From: Solanum dulcamara
Lineage: Eukaryota; Streptophyta; Magnoliopsida; Solanales; Solanaceae
Direction of reading: 5' to 3'
Length of the DNA: 64,000 bases
Assembly: GCF_947179165.1 (NCBI RefSeq)
Contig: NC_077244.1
Coordinates: 12,247,449-12,311,448 of the forward strand
Part shown: one piece after another, positions 45,066 through 57,653 of the stretch
Layout: each line of letters begins with the position of its first letter
Position numbering within the stretch: the first letter of the stretch is position 1
The notes under the pieces: model-generated
The model's database searches: none
What the model was told of the DNA's origin: nothing
Seen by the model: the letters and a program-made list of their open reading frames with translations, nothing else
Position numbers and translations under genes: made by a program

Positions 45066-46740
45066 ATTGAAAGACTATGACATTACCATTCTTTATCATT
45101 TGGGTAAGGCTAATATGGTAGCGGATGCCTTGAGTCGGAAAGCACCTATCATGGGTAGTTTAGACTTTCTTAAGGCAAAGGAGAGGCCATTGGCTTTGGA
45201 GGTTCAGTAATTGGCTAGACATTTGGTCAGACTTGATATTTCTATATCTCATAGCAATTTTGTTTTTGTGGAGGCTAGGTCTATCTTGATGGATCAAATT
45301 CGTGCGCATCATTTGATGGTGAAAAGTTAAAGAATATTCGGGAAAAAGGGTTGAGAGGCGAAGGTAAATCAACTTCTCTTGATCCCGAGGGAGTTTTAAG
45401 GATTAACAGTGATATTTGTATGCCCAAGATTAGTGATTGGGTGTGTATGGTATTAGAGAAGGCTCATTATTACAAGTATTATATTCACCTGGGAGCGGAA
45501 AAGATGTTTCATGACTTGAAACAACACTATTGGCGGTTTGAAATGAAGAGAGACATTGTTGATTTTGTTTCTAAGTGTTTAAATTGCCAACAAGTGAAGT
45601 ATGAGCATAAAAAATCAGGTGGTCCTATATGAAGGATGCCCATGCCCAAGTCGAAGTGGGAACTCATTACTATGGACTTTGTCACAAGGTTACCCTTGAC
45701 TTTTGGTAAACATGATTTAGTTTGGGTAATTGTGTATCAGTTGACCAAATCGGCTCATTATATTTCGGTGAATACTAGCTATTATGTGGACCAATTGGCT
45801 AGGATCTATATCCGTGAATAGTTTGGTTGCATGGAGTGCCCATTTTTATTGTGTCTAATAGGGGTACATAGTTTACCTCTAATTTCTAGAGTTCTATGCA
45901 TACACAAATGGGTACCGAGATTGAGTTAAGCATGACTTTCCATCCTCATACCGATGGTTAATTGAACTGGACTACTCTGGTATTGAGGACATGATCTGAT
46001 CTTATGTCATGGACTTTGGTGGTCATTGGGACCAGTCTCTCCCTCTTGTGGATTTTGCTTATAACAATAGTTATCATTCCAACATTCAGATGGAACAGTA
46101 TGACGCCTTATATAGGAGGGGGTGTAGATCTCCTGTGGGATGGTTTAATTTGTTTTGATACGACCTTGGGGTACCAATTTGTTAAGAGATACCATAAATA
46201 GGGTAAAATTGATTTAGTAGCGCCTTGTGACTGCCCAAAGTAGGCAAAAGAGTTAATCGAATAGGCATATTTGTGATACATCATTTGCTATTGGTGAACG
46301 AGTGTTGCTTAAGGTATCACCCACTAAGGGTGTGATGAGGTTTGGGAGAAAAGGAAAGCTTAGTCCGAGGTTTATTCGCCCTTTTGAAGTTTTGTAAAAG
46401 TATGGGAACGTGGCCGATAAATTGTCCTTGCACCAAAACCTTTCAGTTGTTCATTCTGTATTTCATGTATCAATGCTTAAGAGACACCTACATGATGACT
46501 CTTATATGATTCATTAGGACTCGGTTGCTTTAGATCAGGATTTGTCATTTGAGGAGGAGCATGTTGATATGTTGGATAGGCAAACTAGACTGTTGAGATC
46601 AAAGCATATTGATTCAGTGAAGGTGCAGTAGAGGCACTGGTTGGTTGAGGAGGCTACATGGGAGGTTGAGTCTGACATGCGTCGTAAATATCCTCAGCTT
46701 TTCGCCTCTATAGGTACTTTATTTTACTTTTCGTTCGAGG
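45066..46740 (+). pseudogene. Element B RNase H end, integrase and chromodomain
   Basis: Begins in the C-terminal RNase H (LKDYDITILYH, then MVADALSRKAP). The linker KERPLALEVQ follows and the zinc region is at 45470-45610 (KMFHDLKQHYWR, CLNCQQVKYE). The core keeps the first Asp (ELITMDFVTRLP at 45660). The second Asp region near 45850 is altered (SNRGT for SDRGT, so Asp to Asn). The post-core is VSPTKGVMRFGRKGKLSPR at about 46310-46370, and the chromodomain is near 46550-46700 (MLDRQTRLLRSKHIDSVKVQ, then ATWEVESDMRRKYPQLF). Gag, protease and RT are deleted. Family is as element II. Confidence 0.75.
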
Positions 46741-46767
46741 ACAAACATGTGTTTTAGTGGTGGATGA

Positions 46768-48031
46768 TGTAATACCCCTATTCTTGAGAAACTACTTTTC
46801 TATGAGAAATGACCAATTTTCCCTTCTCCATAGCATTTTCATACTTTATTTGTAATATAAGGATGGTTGACACGGTTCCCGATGTGATCGGGTGTGATTT
46901 TTACCAATTTGAGGCCTTGAGTGGGAGTTTTATTAAAATAATTAACTTTTGTCAACATATTGAGATCCGAGCGTCGAATAGGAATTTTGTCAATTCTGTT
47001 GCGTTTGGAACGTCAAGTTTGATCTAGTTGAGTGTTGACTTAGAGCCTTGAGATCTTAGTTTCTATTTTGGAAGATTAGGCTAAAAGTTGAGTTTTATGC
47101 CAAAAAGGGATCCGTTAAGGTAATTTCTTCATAAAGACCTTTTTTCTGAAATTCGACGATTTTATTTAGTCCAGAATGTTAAATTCAGTGTGGTAGAATA
47201 TACATATTATTTTTATCGGACCCCGGACGGATTCTAAGGATTTTTTCAGAAACTTTTTCCTAAGCTTGGACTGTTGTTCTGGTGCAAGACCCTTTCTTCT
47301 CCGCAATCACAGTGGCCAGGCTCACGTTCGTGGAGAGAATCTAGTTTGTACTTTGTGTTAGCAGCATGAAACCCGCATTCGCGATGAAGGACCTCTTTGT
47401 GATCCGCGTTCGCGGCACGATTCACCCAATTTGTGGAGAGTCGCCTTAGTGTGCTCCTCATTCGTGGAGTTAAGTGTCCATTTCGCGAAGGTCAAATTTT
47501 GCTAGATACAGTGTAATAGCAGATTTCTTCCCAATTTTCTCCATTACACCATTTTACTCATTTTGGAGCTTGGGAGAATGGATTTTGTGGGGTTTCTTGA
47601 TGTAAATCATTTGGTGTGTTCCTTTATCATTACTAAATTAATTTCATCCATTTTTATCTTTCAAATCATCTTAGAAAATCAAGACTTCAAATGGGTTTTT
47701 GGGGTGATTTTTACCAAAATTTTGAATTTGATTTTTCTTTGATTTCAAGTTCATTTATTGATCATTTTTAATCGATTTTTCAACCACGAACTCCCCTTGC
47801 ATTGTAGAGCATGATTTTCAAATAAAATCTCAGATTTGCCCTTTTCATGTTTAATGTGGTTTTTGAACAATTTTGACCCCGGTTCTAAACTCTTGCAATA
47901 TGGTTTTTGTTAGCCTTCTTTTGATGAACTCTTTCCACTATTGATAGTAGGTTATCATTTCAGAGTCGATGTTTGTGAGTTGAGCTCCGATTAGATTGTT
48001 CATGTGAAGTTTCAGCCTTTGAGATATGTTT
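46768..48031 (+). repeat. 3' LTR of element B, first half
   Basis: Opens TGTAATACCCCTATTCTTGA after the chromodomain end and follows the same course as the element II LTR. At 47300-47490 lies a cluster of CGTTCGTGGAG, GCATTCGCGATG and CCGCG TT CGCGG (47404-47415) words. It is interrupted by element C after TGTTT at 48027-48031. Confidence 0.75.
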
Positions 48032-50271
48032 TGTAACACCTCAAAATTTCTATGCTAAGATTCAGATCATTTTTCGTATGCATATAGGCTTGAACTCGAA
48101 TATTCAAATTGTATATATCAGTTAGGATCAACTCCTAAGTATTTAAAGTGTATTAGATGTGATTTAGGGTCACAAGGGATCCCTAAAACCAAGCGAAGTC
48201 CAAAGAATTCCTCTCGGTTAAGTTTCCGGATGAGTACATATAAGAAACAACTTCAAATGACCATATATCCTAACATATAATGAATTGGGTGGCTCATGGC
48301 CTATCAAATTAAAGGTCATTGCGTCTTATTTCCAATGCCACTAATATTGTATTCTTTTGAGTTCAGAGTCAAACGTTATGCTTGGTTGAACAGAGAGGTC
48401 TGCGAAAAGTCCGCATCGCGGACCTACAGCGAACTTTGACAATTTTTTTCTAGATTTCATTTTTGTCGACCAGAAAGGTGCGCGACACGTCCGCGTCGCG
48501 GACTTATCCAGTTTTCCAAATTTTAGAGGGGCATTTAGGAAAATTACCTAATACCTCTATATACAATTTAGACACGTTTTAGAGCATATTTTTCAGTCTT
48601 TTGCCTATCCAAAGAACCCTAATCTTCATCCCCTTCTCTCTCAAACCATCTCCAATAAGATTTTCCCTCAAAAGTTAAGGATTCAAGCTTTCCATTAAAG
48701 ACCTAACAACAAGGTTTCTTAAAAATCTACTTTAAGGTATGTAAGGCTAACCTAAAATACGGATTGAGTTCCTCCATATGCCCCATAGATGTGTTGGATA
48801 GAAATTGTGAAAGATTTGAACCCTCCAGGAACATTTTCTTGAATTTTCCTAAAACCCTAGAATATGTTTACATACTATTAACTGATTGATGATCTTCATG
48901 ACTTGAATTTTTGAAAAAATTACTTTTCATATGATATTTCATAAATTGATAGATGCTTCATGTTGATATGAGTTCTCATACATATTTTGTTATGTCTAAG
49001 AGTTGATTGATATGAGTTGTTAAACATATTTTTGTTAAAAACTTAAATATTTTTAGTAACTTAGATTATTGATTTAGAGTCTTGGAGTCTTGATGAGTCC
49101 CCAAAAGATTGTTGAAGTGAACGAAGGAATGATTGGATAGGATTAAATGTTGTCATAAATGCATATCTAAACTACTCTTGAAAGATATGATTGGGATTGA
49201 TTGGATATTTTGATTGGTTGAAATATTGATTGTGATAGAATTGATGAATTGACAATGATCCAAATGAGACTTGTCGATATGACTAGATTGAGTTGATTGG
49301 ATAGAGTTTTATGAGTATTGAGTCTTGGAAGGAGTATCGAGCACCGAATTGGTTAAGAGTAAGTAATAACTCGAATCAAATAACTACGTCTCCAAATGTA
49401 GGAGGGGATTGGACCGTTAAAGTTGGATATTTTCCAAATTATTGTCTTGACATGATAGAACTTGATTGGTTATGGATCCAGGATTGGTTGTTTCATTCAC
49501 ACCCTGGCAAGGTATGAATGGGTGTGGCAACAACGTTGGCTTGTTGTACTATCACTGGCTGATAAGTGATAGCTGTCAGATAAGAGAAACTCCCATATAG
49601 GTCTTGATAGTACTCTGAGCTAGATTAGGATAGATTGGGTTGAATTATATGTGATTGATCTTGTCTAAATTATATATTCTTGTTTAGACTCAGGACACCT
49701 TGATTGAGTTGTTCCTTCTTCTGAGTTGAGATTCTGAGTTGATTTGATTCAAGCTTGATGTTTGTTTCATTCGGCTATTTTACATACTCGTACATTCCAT
49801 ATACTGATGCCATTTGTCCTGCATCATTTCATGATGCATAGACTGGTACTAGAGATCGTCAACAGGCACACCGTTGAGGGTCTATCCACTTCCATCTAGT
49901 TGGTGAGTCCTCCCTATTTCCGGAGGATACCACAGTTATTTTTTTTATTTGAGTTAGTTTTCTTTTATTTTGTTTTGTGGTAGCCATGAACCTGTCATTG
50001 GCACCTCCTAGATTGTTTATAGAGGCTTCATAGACTAGAGTGTGGATGAATGTTGATTTGTTTCATTTTGACTAGTTTTATTCTTACTAGTTGTTGATTG
50101 TATATGTGGTTGGCCTTTGGCCTTAGTTATGAATAGTATTCTTGTGAGTTGAGTCTTCCATTAATAGAATGTGAATGAATAAAAGTGTGATTGGAACAAG
50201 TGGTTCGCTTGAAGGCTAGCAATGGTTTTCGAGTGCCGATCATGTCTTGGGTACCCTCTCGGGGTGTGACA
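48032..50271 (+). repeat. 5' LTR of element C
   Basis: Opens TGTAACACCTCAAAATTTCT, ends CTCGGGGTGTGACA. 2240 bp. A transcribed-region intron-like GGTATGTAAGGCTAACC phrase near 48737, also in LTR A, is conserved among these LTRs. Confidence 0.9.
48409..48563 (+). promoter_or_regulatory. Putative U3 promoter of element C
   Basis: Two hyphenated palindromes, GTCCGC ATC GCGGAC (48409-48423) and GTCCGC GTC GCGGAC (48489-48503), precede TATATA at 48558-48563. In the 3' LTR the first palindrome is intact (55723-55737), the second is mutated near 55805-55819, and TATATA is at 55882-55887. The function is inferred. Confidence 0.5.
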
Positions 50272-50275
50272 AACT

Positions 50276-50287
50276 TGGTATCAGAGC
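50276..50287 (+). promoter_or_regulatory. Primer-binding site of element C
   Basis: TGGTATCAGAGC, the exact complement of the initiator tRNA-Met 3' end, four bases after the LTR. Confidence 0.9.
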
Positions 50288-50488
50288 ATAGAGTTCAAGA
50301 GTACTAGGGAGTCTATGAAGCCATATCTAGTAGAGTCTTGCTTATGGGTTTGTTGTGCACCACACATATAAGCAGGAGGCTATAGGATATTAAGAATTGT
50401 TTCACTTCTTTCATAATCTGAGTTCGTGCGATAGAGTTTAAATCTATAAGACTTCCTTTCTAATTCGTGCATTTATACGTTGTAGATA

Positions 50489-51690
50489 ATGCCTCCAAAA
50501 CGTACTGCTAGCCAAAATAATGCTGATAACACAGAGATTCCATAGTCAAGGATGCTCCCATCGAGGACTAGGGGCTGACCTACAAGGTATGCTGAGGCAC
50601 CTCAAGTGCCTACTACTCCGCCTGCACTAACTTCGGAGGCAGATTTCCGAGGAGCGATTGCTATGCTCACTCAATTAGTGGCTGCCCACAATGGTGACCA
50701 AATTTCACCAACTCCTAGATCTAGTTATCAGGAGCCCTCTGCTGCCATGGGGATTAGAGACTTTCTGAGAATGAATCTATTAATATTCACAGGTTCCAAG
50801 GTTGATGAGGACCCTTAGAATTTTATTGATGAGATGTGGAAGATCCTGAAGGCGATGCATGCTAAAGAGATCAAGGGGGTTGAATTGGTATCTTATTAGC
50901 TCAAGGATATGGAAAATATCTGGTATAACCAGTGAGAAGAAAGTAGAGGTAATGATACAGAACCTGCCATTTGGGATGAGTTTGAGAGGGCATTCCTTGA
51001 TCACTTCTTTCCTGAAGAATTAAGAGAAGCGAAAGTAGAAGAGTTTGAGAATTTAAAATAAGAGGGTACGACAGTTAAGGAGTATAGTTTGAAATTCATC
51101 CAGTTGTCCAGATATGCCTCAGAGATGATCCCATATATGAGGTCAATGATGAGAAAATTTATCTCCGGATTGGGAAGACATGTGAAGAAGGAGTGCAAAG
51201 TAGCATTGTTGATCTTTGACATGGATATTTCCAGATTAATATGTATGCTCAGCAGGTAGAGGATGAGAAGAGGAAATACAAGAAGGAGAATTTAAGCAAG
51301 AAGGCAAAATCAGCTGGACATGAGAGTGAGCAGAGGCAAAGCAAGGACGATAGGTCCTTTTTTCAGAAAAGATCTTCCAACTATGCCTCATCTGCGGTAA
51401 GTGTATTTATGCCGCATAACAGGTATCATCGGCAGGGACAGAGTCACCAGAATTTTAGAGCCCAGGGTACTCAATCCCAGGCTAGTGTAGGTCAAGGTTC
51501 GAAGGGAAAGCCACCATGCGGCAAGTGCGGTAAGCTCTATTTGGGAGAGTATAGAAAGGGAAAGGATGGTTGTTATAAATGTGGCCAAGTGGGACATTTT
51601 TAGAGGGAGTATTTGACATGGGGAAATAGAGCCCAATATTTTACCACCGCACCACCAGCTAGAAGTAATTAGAGGGGCACTACTTCAGGT
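50489..51690 (+). pseudogene. Element C gag
   Basis: Starts MPPKRTASQNNADNTEIP, then a stop (TAG where element A has CAA), then a proline and threonine-rich N-terminus (PTTPPALTSEADFRGAIAML). The capsid region reads GIRDFLRMNLLIFTGSKVDE, DEMWKILKAMHAKEI and WDEFERAFLDHFFPEELREA. The basic linker is followed by two Cys groups: CGKCGKLYLGEYRKG (51518-51560), then CYKCGQVGHF with a stop and Tyr in place of the last Cys (near 51572-51612). The final ligand of Cx2Cx4Hx4C is therefore lost. Gag would package RNA; about six stops and some frame changes prevent a full product. Confidence 0.8.
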
Positions 51691-51720
51691 ACGAATGGAG
51701 GTACAAACCGTCTATATGCA

Positions 51721-53640
51721 ATGGGTAGCCGCCAAGATCAGGAGAACTCCCCAAATGTTATGGTGGGTATGATCCGAGTCTTTACTCTTGACTGTTATAT
51801 TTTGATAGATCCGGGTGCCACACTATCTTTTGTGTCTCCTTATGTGGCTAGTAAATTTGATAAAATTCCCGAATATCTTCTGGAACCTTTCAGTGTAGCT
51901 ACTTCTATTGGTGATTTTGTCTTAGCTGAGAGAGTCTATAAAGATTGTACCATGTCAATCTATCTCACGGATACCCTAGCTGACTTAGTTGAGTTGGACA
52001 TGGTTGATTTTGATGTGATTCTTAGCATGGACTAGCTTTATGTCTGTTATGCCTCTATTGATTGTAGGACTCGGTTTGTTAAGTTCAAATTCCCGAATGA
52101 GGCTGTCATAGAGTGGAAGGGTAGTCCTATCATGCCTAAGGGTAAGTTTATTTCCTACCTTAGGGATAGAAAGTTAATCTTGAAAGGGTGTATTTATCAT
52201 ATTGTCCGAGTGAAAGATGACAATATTGAGTTTCCATCTCTTGAGTCGGTTTTGATTGTCAATGAGTTCCCTAAAGTCTTTTCTGAAGATCTGCCCAGAG
52301 TCTCTCCTGATAGGAAGATCGACTTTGGGATTGATGTCCTTCCTGATACATAGCCTATCTCTATCTCTCCATATAGAATAGCTCCTGCTGAGTTGAAAGA
52401 ACAGTTGAAGGATTTGTTAGACAAAGGATTTATTAGGCCAAGTATCTCACCTTAGGGTGCTCCTATCCCATTCGTACGAAAGAAAGATAGGTCTCTTATA
52501 ATGTGTATTGATTACAAGCAACTAAACAAGGTCACCATAAAAAACAAATACCCTCTCCCCAAAATAGATGATTTATTTGACCAACTTCAGGGTGCCACTT
52601 GTTTCTCAAAGATAGACCTAAGATCAGGTTATCATCAGTTGAAGGTGAGCTAGTGTGATATCCCAAAAAAGATTTTCGAACTCGTTATGGCCATTTTGAG
52701 TTCTTGGTTATGTCCTTTGGGTTGACTAATGCCCATGCAGCTTTTATGTATCTCATAAATCGAGTATTTAAGCCATATCTTGATATGTTTGTGATTGTTT
52801 TCATTAATGATATTTTGGTTTACTCCAAGAATGTGAAGAGCACGTTTATCATCTTAGAGTCGTCTTACAAACTCTAAAAGACCAGGTATTGTATGCAAAA
52901 TTCTCCAAATGTGAATTTTGGGAGAATTTTGGCTTGAATCAGTGTCTTCCTAGGCCACATTATATCTAGAGATGGTATTTAGGTTGATACTTAGAAGATT
53001 TGGAGCAGTGAAAAATTAGCCCAGACCTACATCTCCAACAGATATAAGAAGCTTCTTGGGTTTGGCAGGCTATTACCGAAGGTTTGTAGAGGGATTCTCA
53101 TCCATATCATCACCATTGACAAAGCTGACCCAAAAGAAAGCTATGTTCCAATGGTCTGATGCTTGTGAGGAAAGTTTCCAGAAATTAAAGACCAAGCTGA
53201 ACACTGCTCCTGTTTTGACTTTGCCTGATGGAAAAAAGGATTTTGTAATCTATTGTGATGCATCTAGAGTTGATTTGGGTTGTGTGTTGATGCAGAGGGG
53301 AAAAATGATAGCCTATGCTTCAAGATAACTTAAGATTCATGAGAGAAATTACCCAACTTATGACCTTGAGTTGGTAGCTATGGTATTTTCTCTTAAAATT
53401 TGGCGCCACTACTTGTATAGAGTGCATGTTGATGTATTCACTGATCATAAGAGTTTGCAATACGTCTTCAGCTAGAAAGAACTCAACTTGAGGCAGAGAA
53501 GATGGCTAGAGTTGCTCAAAGATTATGACATGAGCATTCTCTACCACCCAGGTAAAGCTAATGTTGTTGCAGATGATCTTAGCAGGTAGTCTATGGGTAG
53601 CATTGCCCATATAGAGGAGGGATAGAAAGAATTGACTAAA
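51721..53640 (+). pseudogene. Element C protease, RT and RNase H
   Basis: Protease at 51721-52035 contains the active-site phrase YILIDPGATLSFVSPYVA. RT follows: FPKVFSEDLPRVSPDRKIDF, then a stop where element A has Gln, then [20 protein letters not shown]. Frameshifts occur near 52665 (extra A in an A run) and 52830, plus an 11-bp tandem duplication of GAATTTTGG text at about 52913-52932. The RT active site near 52795-52815 reads FINDIL, so the first Asp is Asn. RNase H (53056-53610) keeps acidic residues in YCDAS, LELVA, FTDHKSL and the VADDLS end. RNase H is therefore better preserved than RT. Confidence 0.8.
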
Positions 53641-53759
53641 GAGGTGGATAGATTAGCTAGATTGGGAGTTCAGCATGAGGAAACTAATGAAGGTGGACTT
53701 AATGTTCAGAATGGGTCTGTATCCTCCCTTGTGGTAGAGGTGAAAGAGAAGCAAGACTA

Positions 53760-55160
53760 AGATCTCATACTCCTTCAGTAGAAAGAGGTTGTTCACAAAC
53801 AAAAGGTGATGGTTTTCACCAAAGGAGGAAATGGTGTGTTGAGGTACCAGAATAGATTATGTGTCCCGGATGTTGATGATGTTCAAGAAAGGATTATGGC
53901 CAAAGTGCATAGTTCTAGATACTCTATTCATCCTGGTTCTACAAAGATGTATCATGATTTGAGGGAAGTCTATTGGTGGAGTGGAATGAAGAGAGATATC
54001 ACTAAATTTATTTCTAAGTGCCCGAATTGCCCACAGGTTAAAGTTGAGCATCAAAGGCCATATGGGTTAGCTAAAAACATAGAGATTCCAAAATGGAAGT
54101 GGGAAATGATCAATATGGACTTTATTACAGGTTTACCGAGGTCTCAAAAATAGCATGATTCGATTTGAGTGATTGTGGATAGAATGAATAAATCAGCTCA
54201 CTTCTTGACAGTTAAGACTACTGACACCGTAGAAGATTATGCAAAATTGTATATTCAAGAGATTGTCAAATTGCATGGGGTTCCCTTGTCTATCATCTCA
54301 GACAGAGGAACTCAATTCACTTCCCAATTTTGGAGATACTTTTAGAAAGGACTGGGTTCAAAGGTGAATCTTAGTATAACTTTTTATCCCCAGACAGATG
54401 GCCAAGCAGAGCGCACCATCCAGACATTAGAGAATATGTTGAGGGCATGTGTACTTGACTTCAAAGGAAATTGGGATGATCATTTACCTCTCATAGAGTT
54501 TTTATACAATAATAATTATCATGCAAGTATAAAAATGACTCCCTATGAAGCTTTGTATGGGAGGAGGTATAGGTCACCAATTGGGTGGTTTGAAGTTGGT
54601 GAAGTTAGTTGCTTGATACTGATTTTGTTCACCAAGCTATGGAGAAGGTGAAGGTTATTCGAGATAGGCTAAAGACAGCCCATAGCCGCCAGAAATCTTA
54701 CACCGATGTGAGAAGGAGAGACTTAGAGTTTGAGGTGGATGATTGGGTGTACTTGAAAGTGTCACCCATGAAGGGCATCATGAGATTTGGAAGGAAGGGA
54801 AAGCTTAGTCCTCGATACATTGGTCCTTACCAGATTGTTAGGAGGATTGGGAGTGTCTCTTATGAGTTGGAGTTACCTTCTAAGCTAGCCACCATTCATC
54901 TGGTATTTCACATCTCGATATTGAAAAAGTGCTTGGGAGATCCTTCATTGGTAGTACCCATTGATAGTATTGGAGTTAAGGATAGCTTGTCCAATGAAGA
55001 AGTCTCGGTCTAAATTCTTGATCATCAAGTTCGCAAATTGAGGACCAAGGAGATTGCCTCAGTCAAAGTCTTGTGGAGAAGTCAATTTGTTGAGGAAGCC
55101 ATATGGGAAGCCAAGGAAGATATGAAAGCTAAATATCCGCATCTATTCATGCCTATCGAT
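53760..55160 (+). pseudogene. Element C integrase and chromodomain
   Basis: The zinc region reads HSSRYSIHPGSTKMYHDLRE...CPNCPQVKVEHQRP at 53905-54060. The DDE core retains all three acidic residues in context: NMDFITGLP (54115), [11 protein letters not shown] (54300) and QAERTIQTLENML (54400). It is cut by stops near 54150, 54165 and 54345. Then ALYGRRYRSPIGWFEV, and a clean frame 54609-55013 with VSPMKGIMRFGRKGKLSPRY, then the chromodomain (VRKLRTKEIASVKVLWRSQF-like) to about 55150 after one stop. Tekay/Del chromovirus type. Confidence 0.82.
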
Positions 55161-55330
55161 GAGAATGTTGAAGGTAATGTCCATTTTCTTGATTTGAATT
55201 GGTATTTCCATTCTTGAGTTTGAATAGTAATTTATTTTGAGCATTTGATAGGTTGAATGATTGAGTCGTGATTGTTATTTATAGCTCGAGTCCATCCTTG
55301 GTTTACTCATCATTTGAGGATGAATGATCC

Positions 55331-55340
55331 CAAGGGGGGA
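55331..55340 (+). promoter_or_regulatory. Polypurine tract of element C
   Basis: AAGGGGGGA precedes the 3' LTR by four bases. Confidence 0.8.
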
Positions 55341-55344
55341 ATAT

Positions 55345-57653
55345 TGTAACACCTCAAAATTTCTACGCTACGATTTAGACCATTCTTCATATGCGTATAG
55401 GCTTGAACTCGAAGACTTCAAATTGTATATATGAGTTAGGATCAACTCCTAAGTATTTAAAGTGTATTAGATGTGATTTAGGGTCACAAAGGATCCCTAA
55501 AACCAAGCCAAGTCCAAAGAATTCCTCTTGGCTAAGTTTCCGGGTGAGTCCGTATAAGGGTCAACTTCAAATGACCATATCTTCTAATTTATAATGAATT
55601 GGGTGGCCCATGACCTATCAAATTAAAGGTCTTTGAGTTTTATTTCCAACGCTACCAAGATTGTATTTTTCTGAGTTTGGAGTCAAAAGTTAGGCTTGGT
55701 TGAACAGAGAGGTCTGCGACAAGTCCGCATCGCGGACCTGCAGTGAACTTTGATGAATTTTTTCCAGATTTCATTTTTATCGACCAGAAAGGTGCGCAAC
55801 ACGTCTGCTTCGCGGACCTGTCGTAGACTTGTCCAATTTTCTAGATTTTGGAGGGGCATTTTGGAAAAATTACCTAATACCTATATACACAATTTGGATG
55901 CGTTTTGGAGCATATTTTTCAGTCTTTTGCCTCTCCAAAGAGCCTTAATCTTCATCCCTTTCTCTCTCAAATCATCTCCAATAAGATTTACCCTAAAAAT
56001 TCAAGGATTCAAGCTTTCCATTGAAGACCTAACAACAAGGTTTCTTCAAAATCTACTTTAAGGTATGTAAGGCTAACCTAAAATATGGATTGAATTCTTC
56101 CATATGCCCCATATGTGTTGGATAGAAATTGTGAAAGATTTGAACCCTCCAGGAACATTTTCTTTAATTTTTCTAAAACCCTAGAATATGTTTACATACT
56201 ATTAACTGATTGATGATCTTCATGACTTGAATTCTTGAACAAATTACTTTTCATATAATATTTCATAAATTGATAGATGATTCATGTTGATATGAGTTGA
56301 TTGATATGAGTTGTCATACATATTTTGTTATGTCTAAGAGTTGATTGATATGAGTTGTCATAAATATTTTATTATGTCTAAGAATTGATTGATATGAGTT
56401 GTTAAACATATTTTTGCTAAAAACTTAAATATTTTTAGTATCTTAGATTGTTGATGTAGAGACTTGGAGTCTTGATGAGTCCCCAAAAGATTGGTGAAGT
56501 GAACGAAGGAATGATTGGATAGGATTAAATGTTGTCATAAATGCATATCTAAACTACTCTTGAAAGATGTGATTGGGATTGATTGGATAGTTTGATTGGT
56601 AGAAATATTGATTATGATAGAATTGATGAATTGGCAAGGATCCAAATGAGACTTGTCGATATGACTAGATTGAGTTGATTGGATATAGTTTTATGAGTAT
56701 TGAGTCTTGGAAGGAGTATCAAGGACCAAATTGGGTAAGAGTAAGTAATAACTCAAATCCAATTACTACGTCGCCAAACGTAGGAGGGGATTGGACTGTT
56801 AAAGTTGGATGTTTCTCAAATTATTGTCCTAACATGATAGGAAATGATTGGTTATAGATCCATAATTGGTTGATTTATTCACACCCTGGCAAGGTATGAA
56901 CGGACATGGAAACAACATCGGCTTGTTGTACTATCACTGGCCCATAAATGATAGTTGTCGGAGAAGAGAAACTCCCATATAGGTCTTGATAGTACTCTGA
57001 GCCAAATTAGGATGGATTGGGTTGAATTGTATGTGATTGATCTTGTCGAAATTATATATTCTTATTTAGACTCAGGACATCTTAATTGAGTTGCTCCTTC
57101 TTCTGAGTTGAGATTCCGAGTTGATTTGATTCTACCTTGATGTTTGTTTCATTCGGCCATTTTACATACTCGTACATTCCACTACTGATGCCATTTTGCA
57201 TGTATCATTTCATGATGCAGAGACAGGTACTAGAGATCGTCAACAGGCGCACCATTGAGGGTCTATCCACTTCCAGCTAGTTGGTGAGTCCTCCCTATTT
57301 CCGGAGGATACCGCAGATATCTTTTTAGCTTTGAGTTAGTTTTCTTTTATTTTGTTTTGTGGTAGCCATGAACCTGTCATTGGCACCTCATGGATTGTTG
57401 ATAGAGTCTTCATAGACTAGAGTGTGGATGAATGTTGATTTGTTTCATTTTAACTAGTTTTATTCTTACTAGTTATTGATTGGATATGTGGTTGGCCTTT
57501 GGCCTTAATTAAGAATAGTATTCTTCTGAGTTGAATCTTCCGCTAATAGAATGTGACTGAATGAAAGTATGATTGGAACAAGTGGTTCGCTTGAAGGCTA
57601 GCAATGGCTTTTGAGTGCCGTCCATGTCTAGGGTACCTTTTCGGGGCATGGCA
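55345..57653 (+). repeat. 3' LTR of element C
   Basis: Opens TGTAACACCTCAAAATTTCT, ends TTTTCGGGGCATGGCA (final GTGACA decayed). About 70 bases longer than the 5' LTR, mainly because of an extra 44-bp unit at 56305-56392. Confidence 0.9.
56305..56392 (+). repeat. Two 44-bp tandem units in the 3' LTR of element C
   Basis: Units start TATGAGTTGTCATA at 56305 and 56349 and end AAGA(G/A)TTGATTGA. The 5' LTR has one unit at the same place (about 48970-49013). The difference arose after insertion or by an unequal event. Confidence 0.8.

Larger units (their letters stand above)
48032..57653 (+). mobile_element. Element C, complete Tekay-like gypsy retrotransposon
   Basis: 5' LTR 48032-50271, PBS 50276-50287, gag from 50489, pol to about 55160, polypurine tract 55331-55340, 3' LTR 55345-57653. 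Perfect 5-bp target duplication TGTTT at 48027-48031 and 57654-57658. It sits in the LTR of element B. The two LTRs show about twenty differences in the first 240 bases, so the insertion is not recent. It is the most complete element here but carries scattered stops, frameshifts and an RT active-site change. Confidence 0.92.

Noticed and set aside
47246..47461. 71-codon minus-strand frame with many charged residues
   Set aside because: Antisense of the GC-rich palindromic block in LTR B.
48737..48760. A genuine intron donor for a host gene
   Set aside because: The GGTATGTAAGGCTAACC phrase recurs in both LTRs of element C and in LTR A, so it belongs to the LTR.
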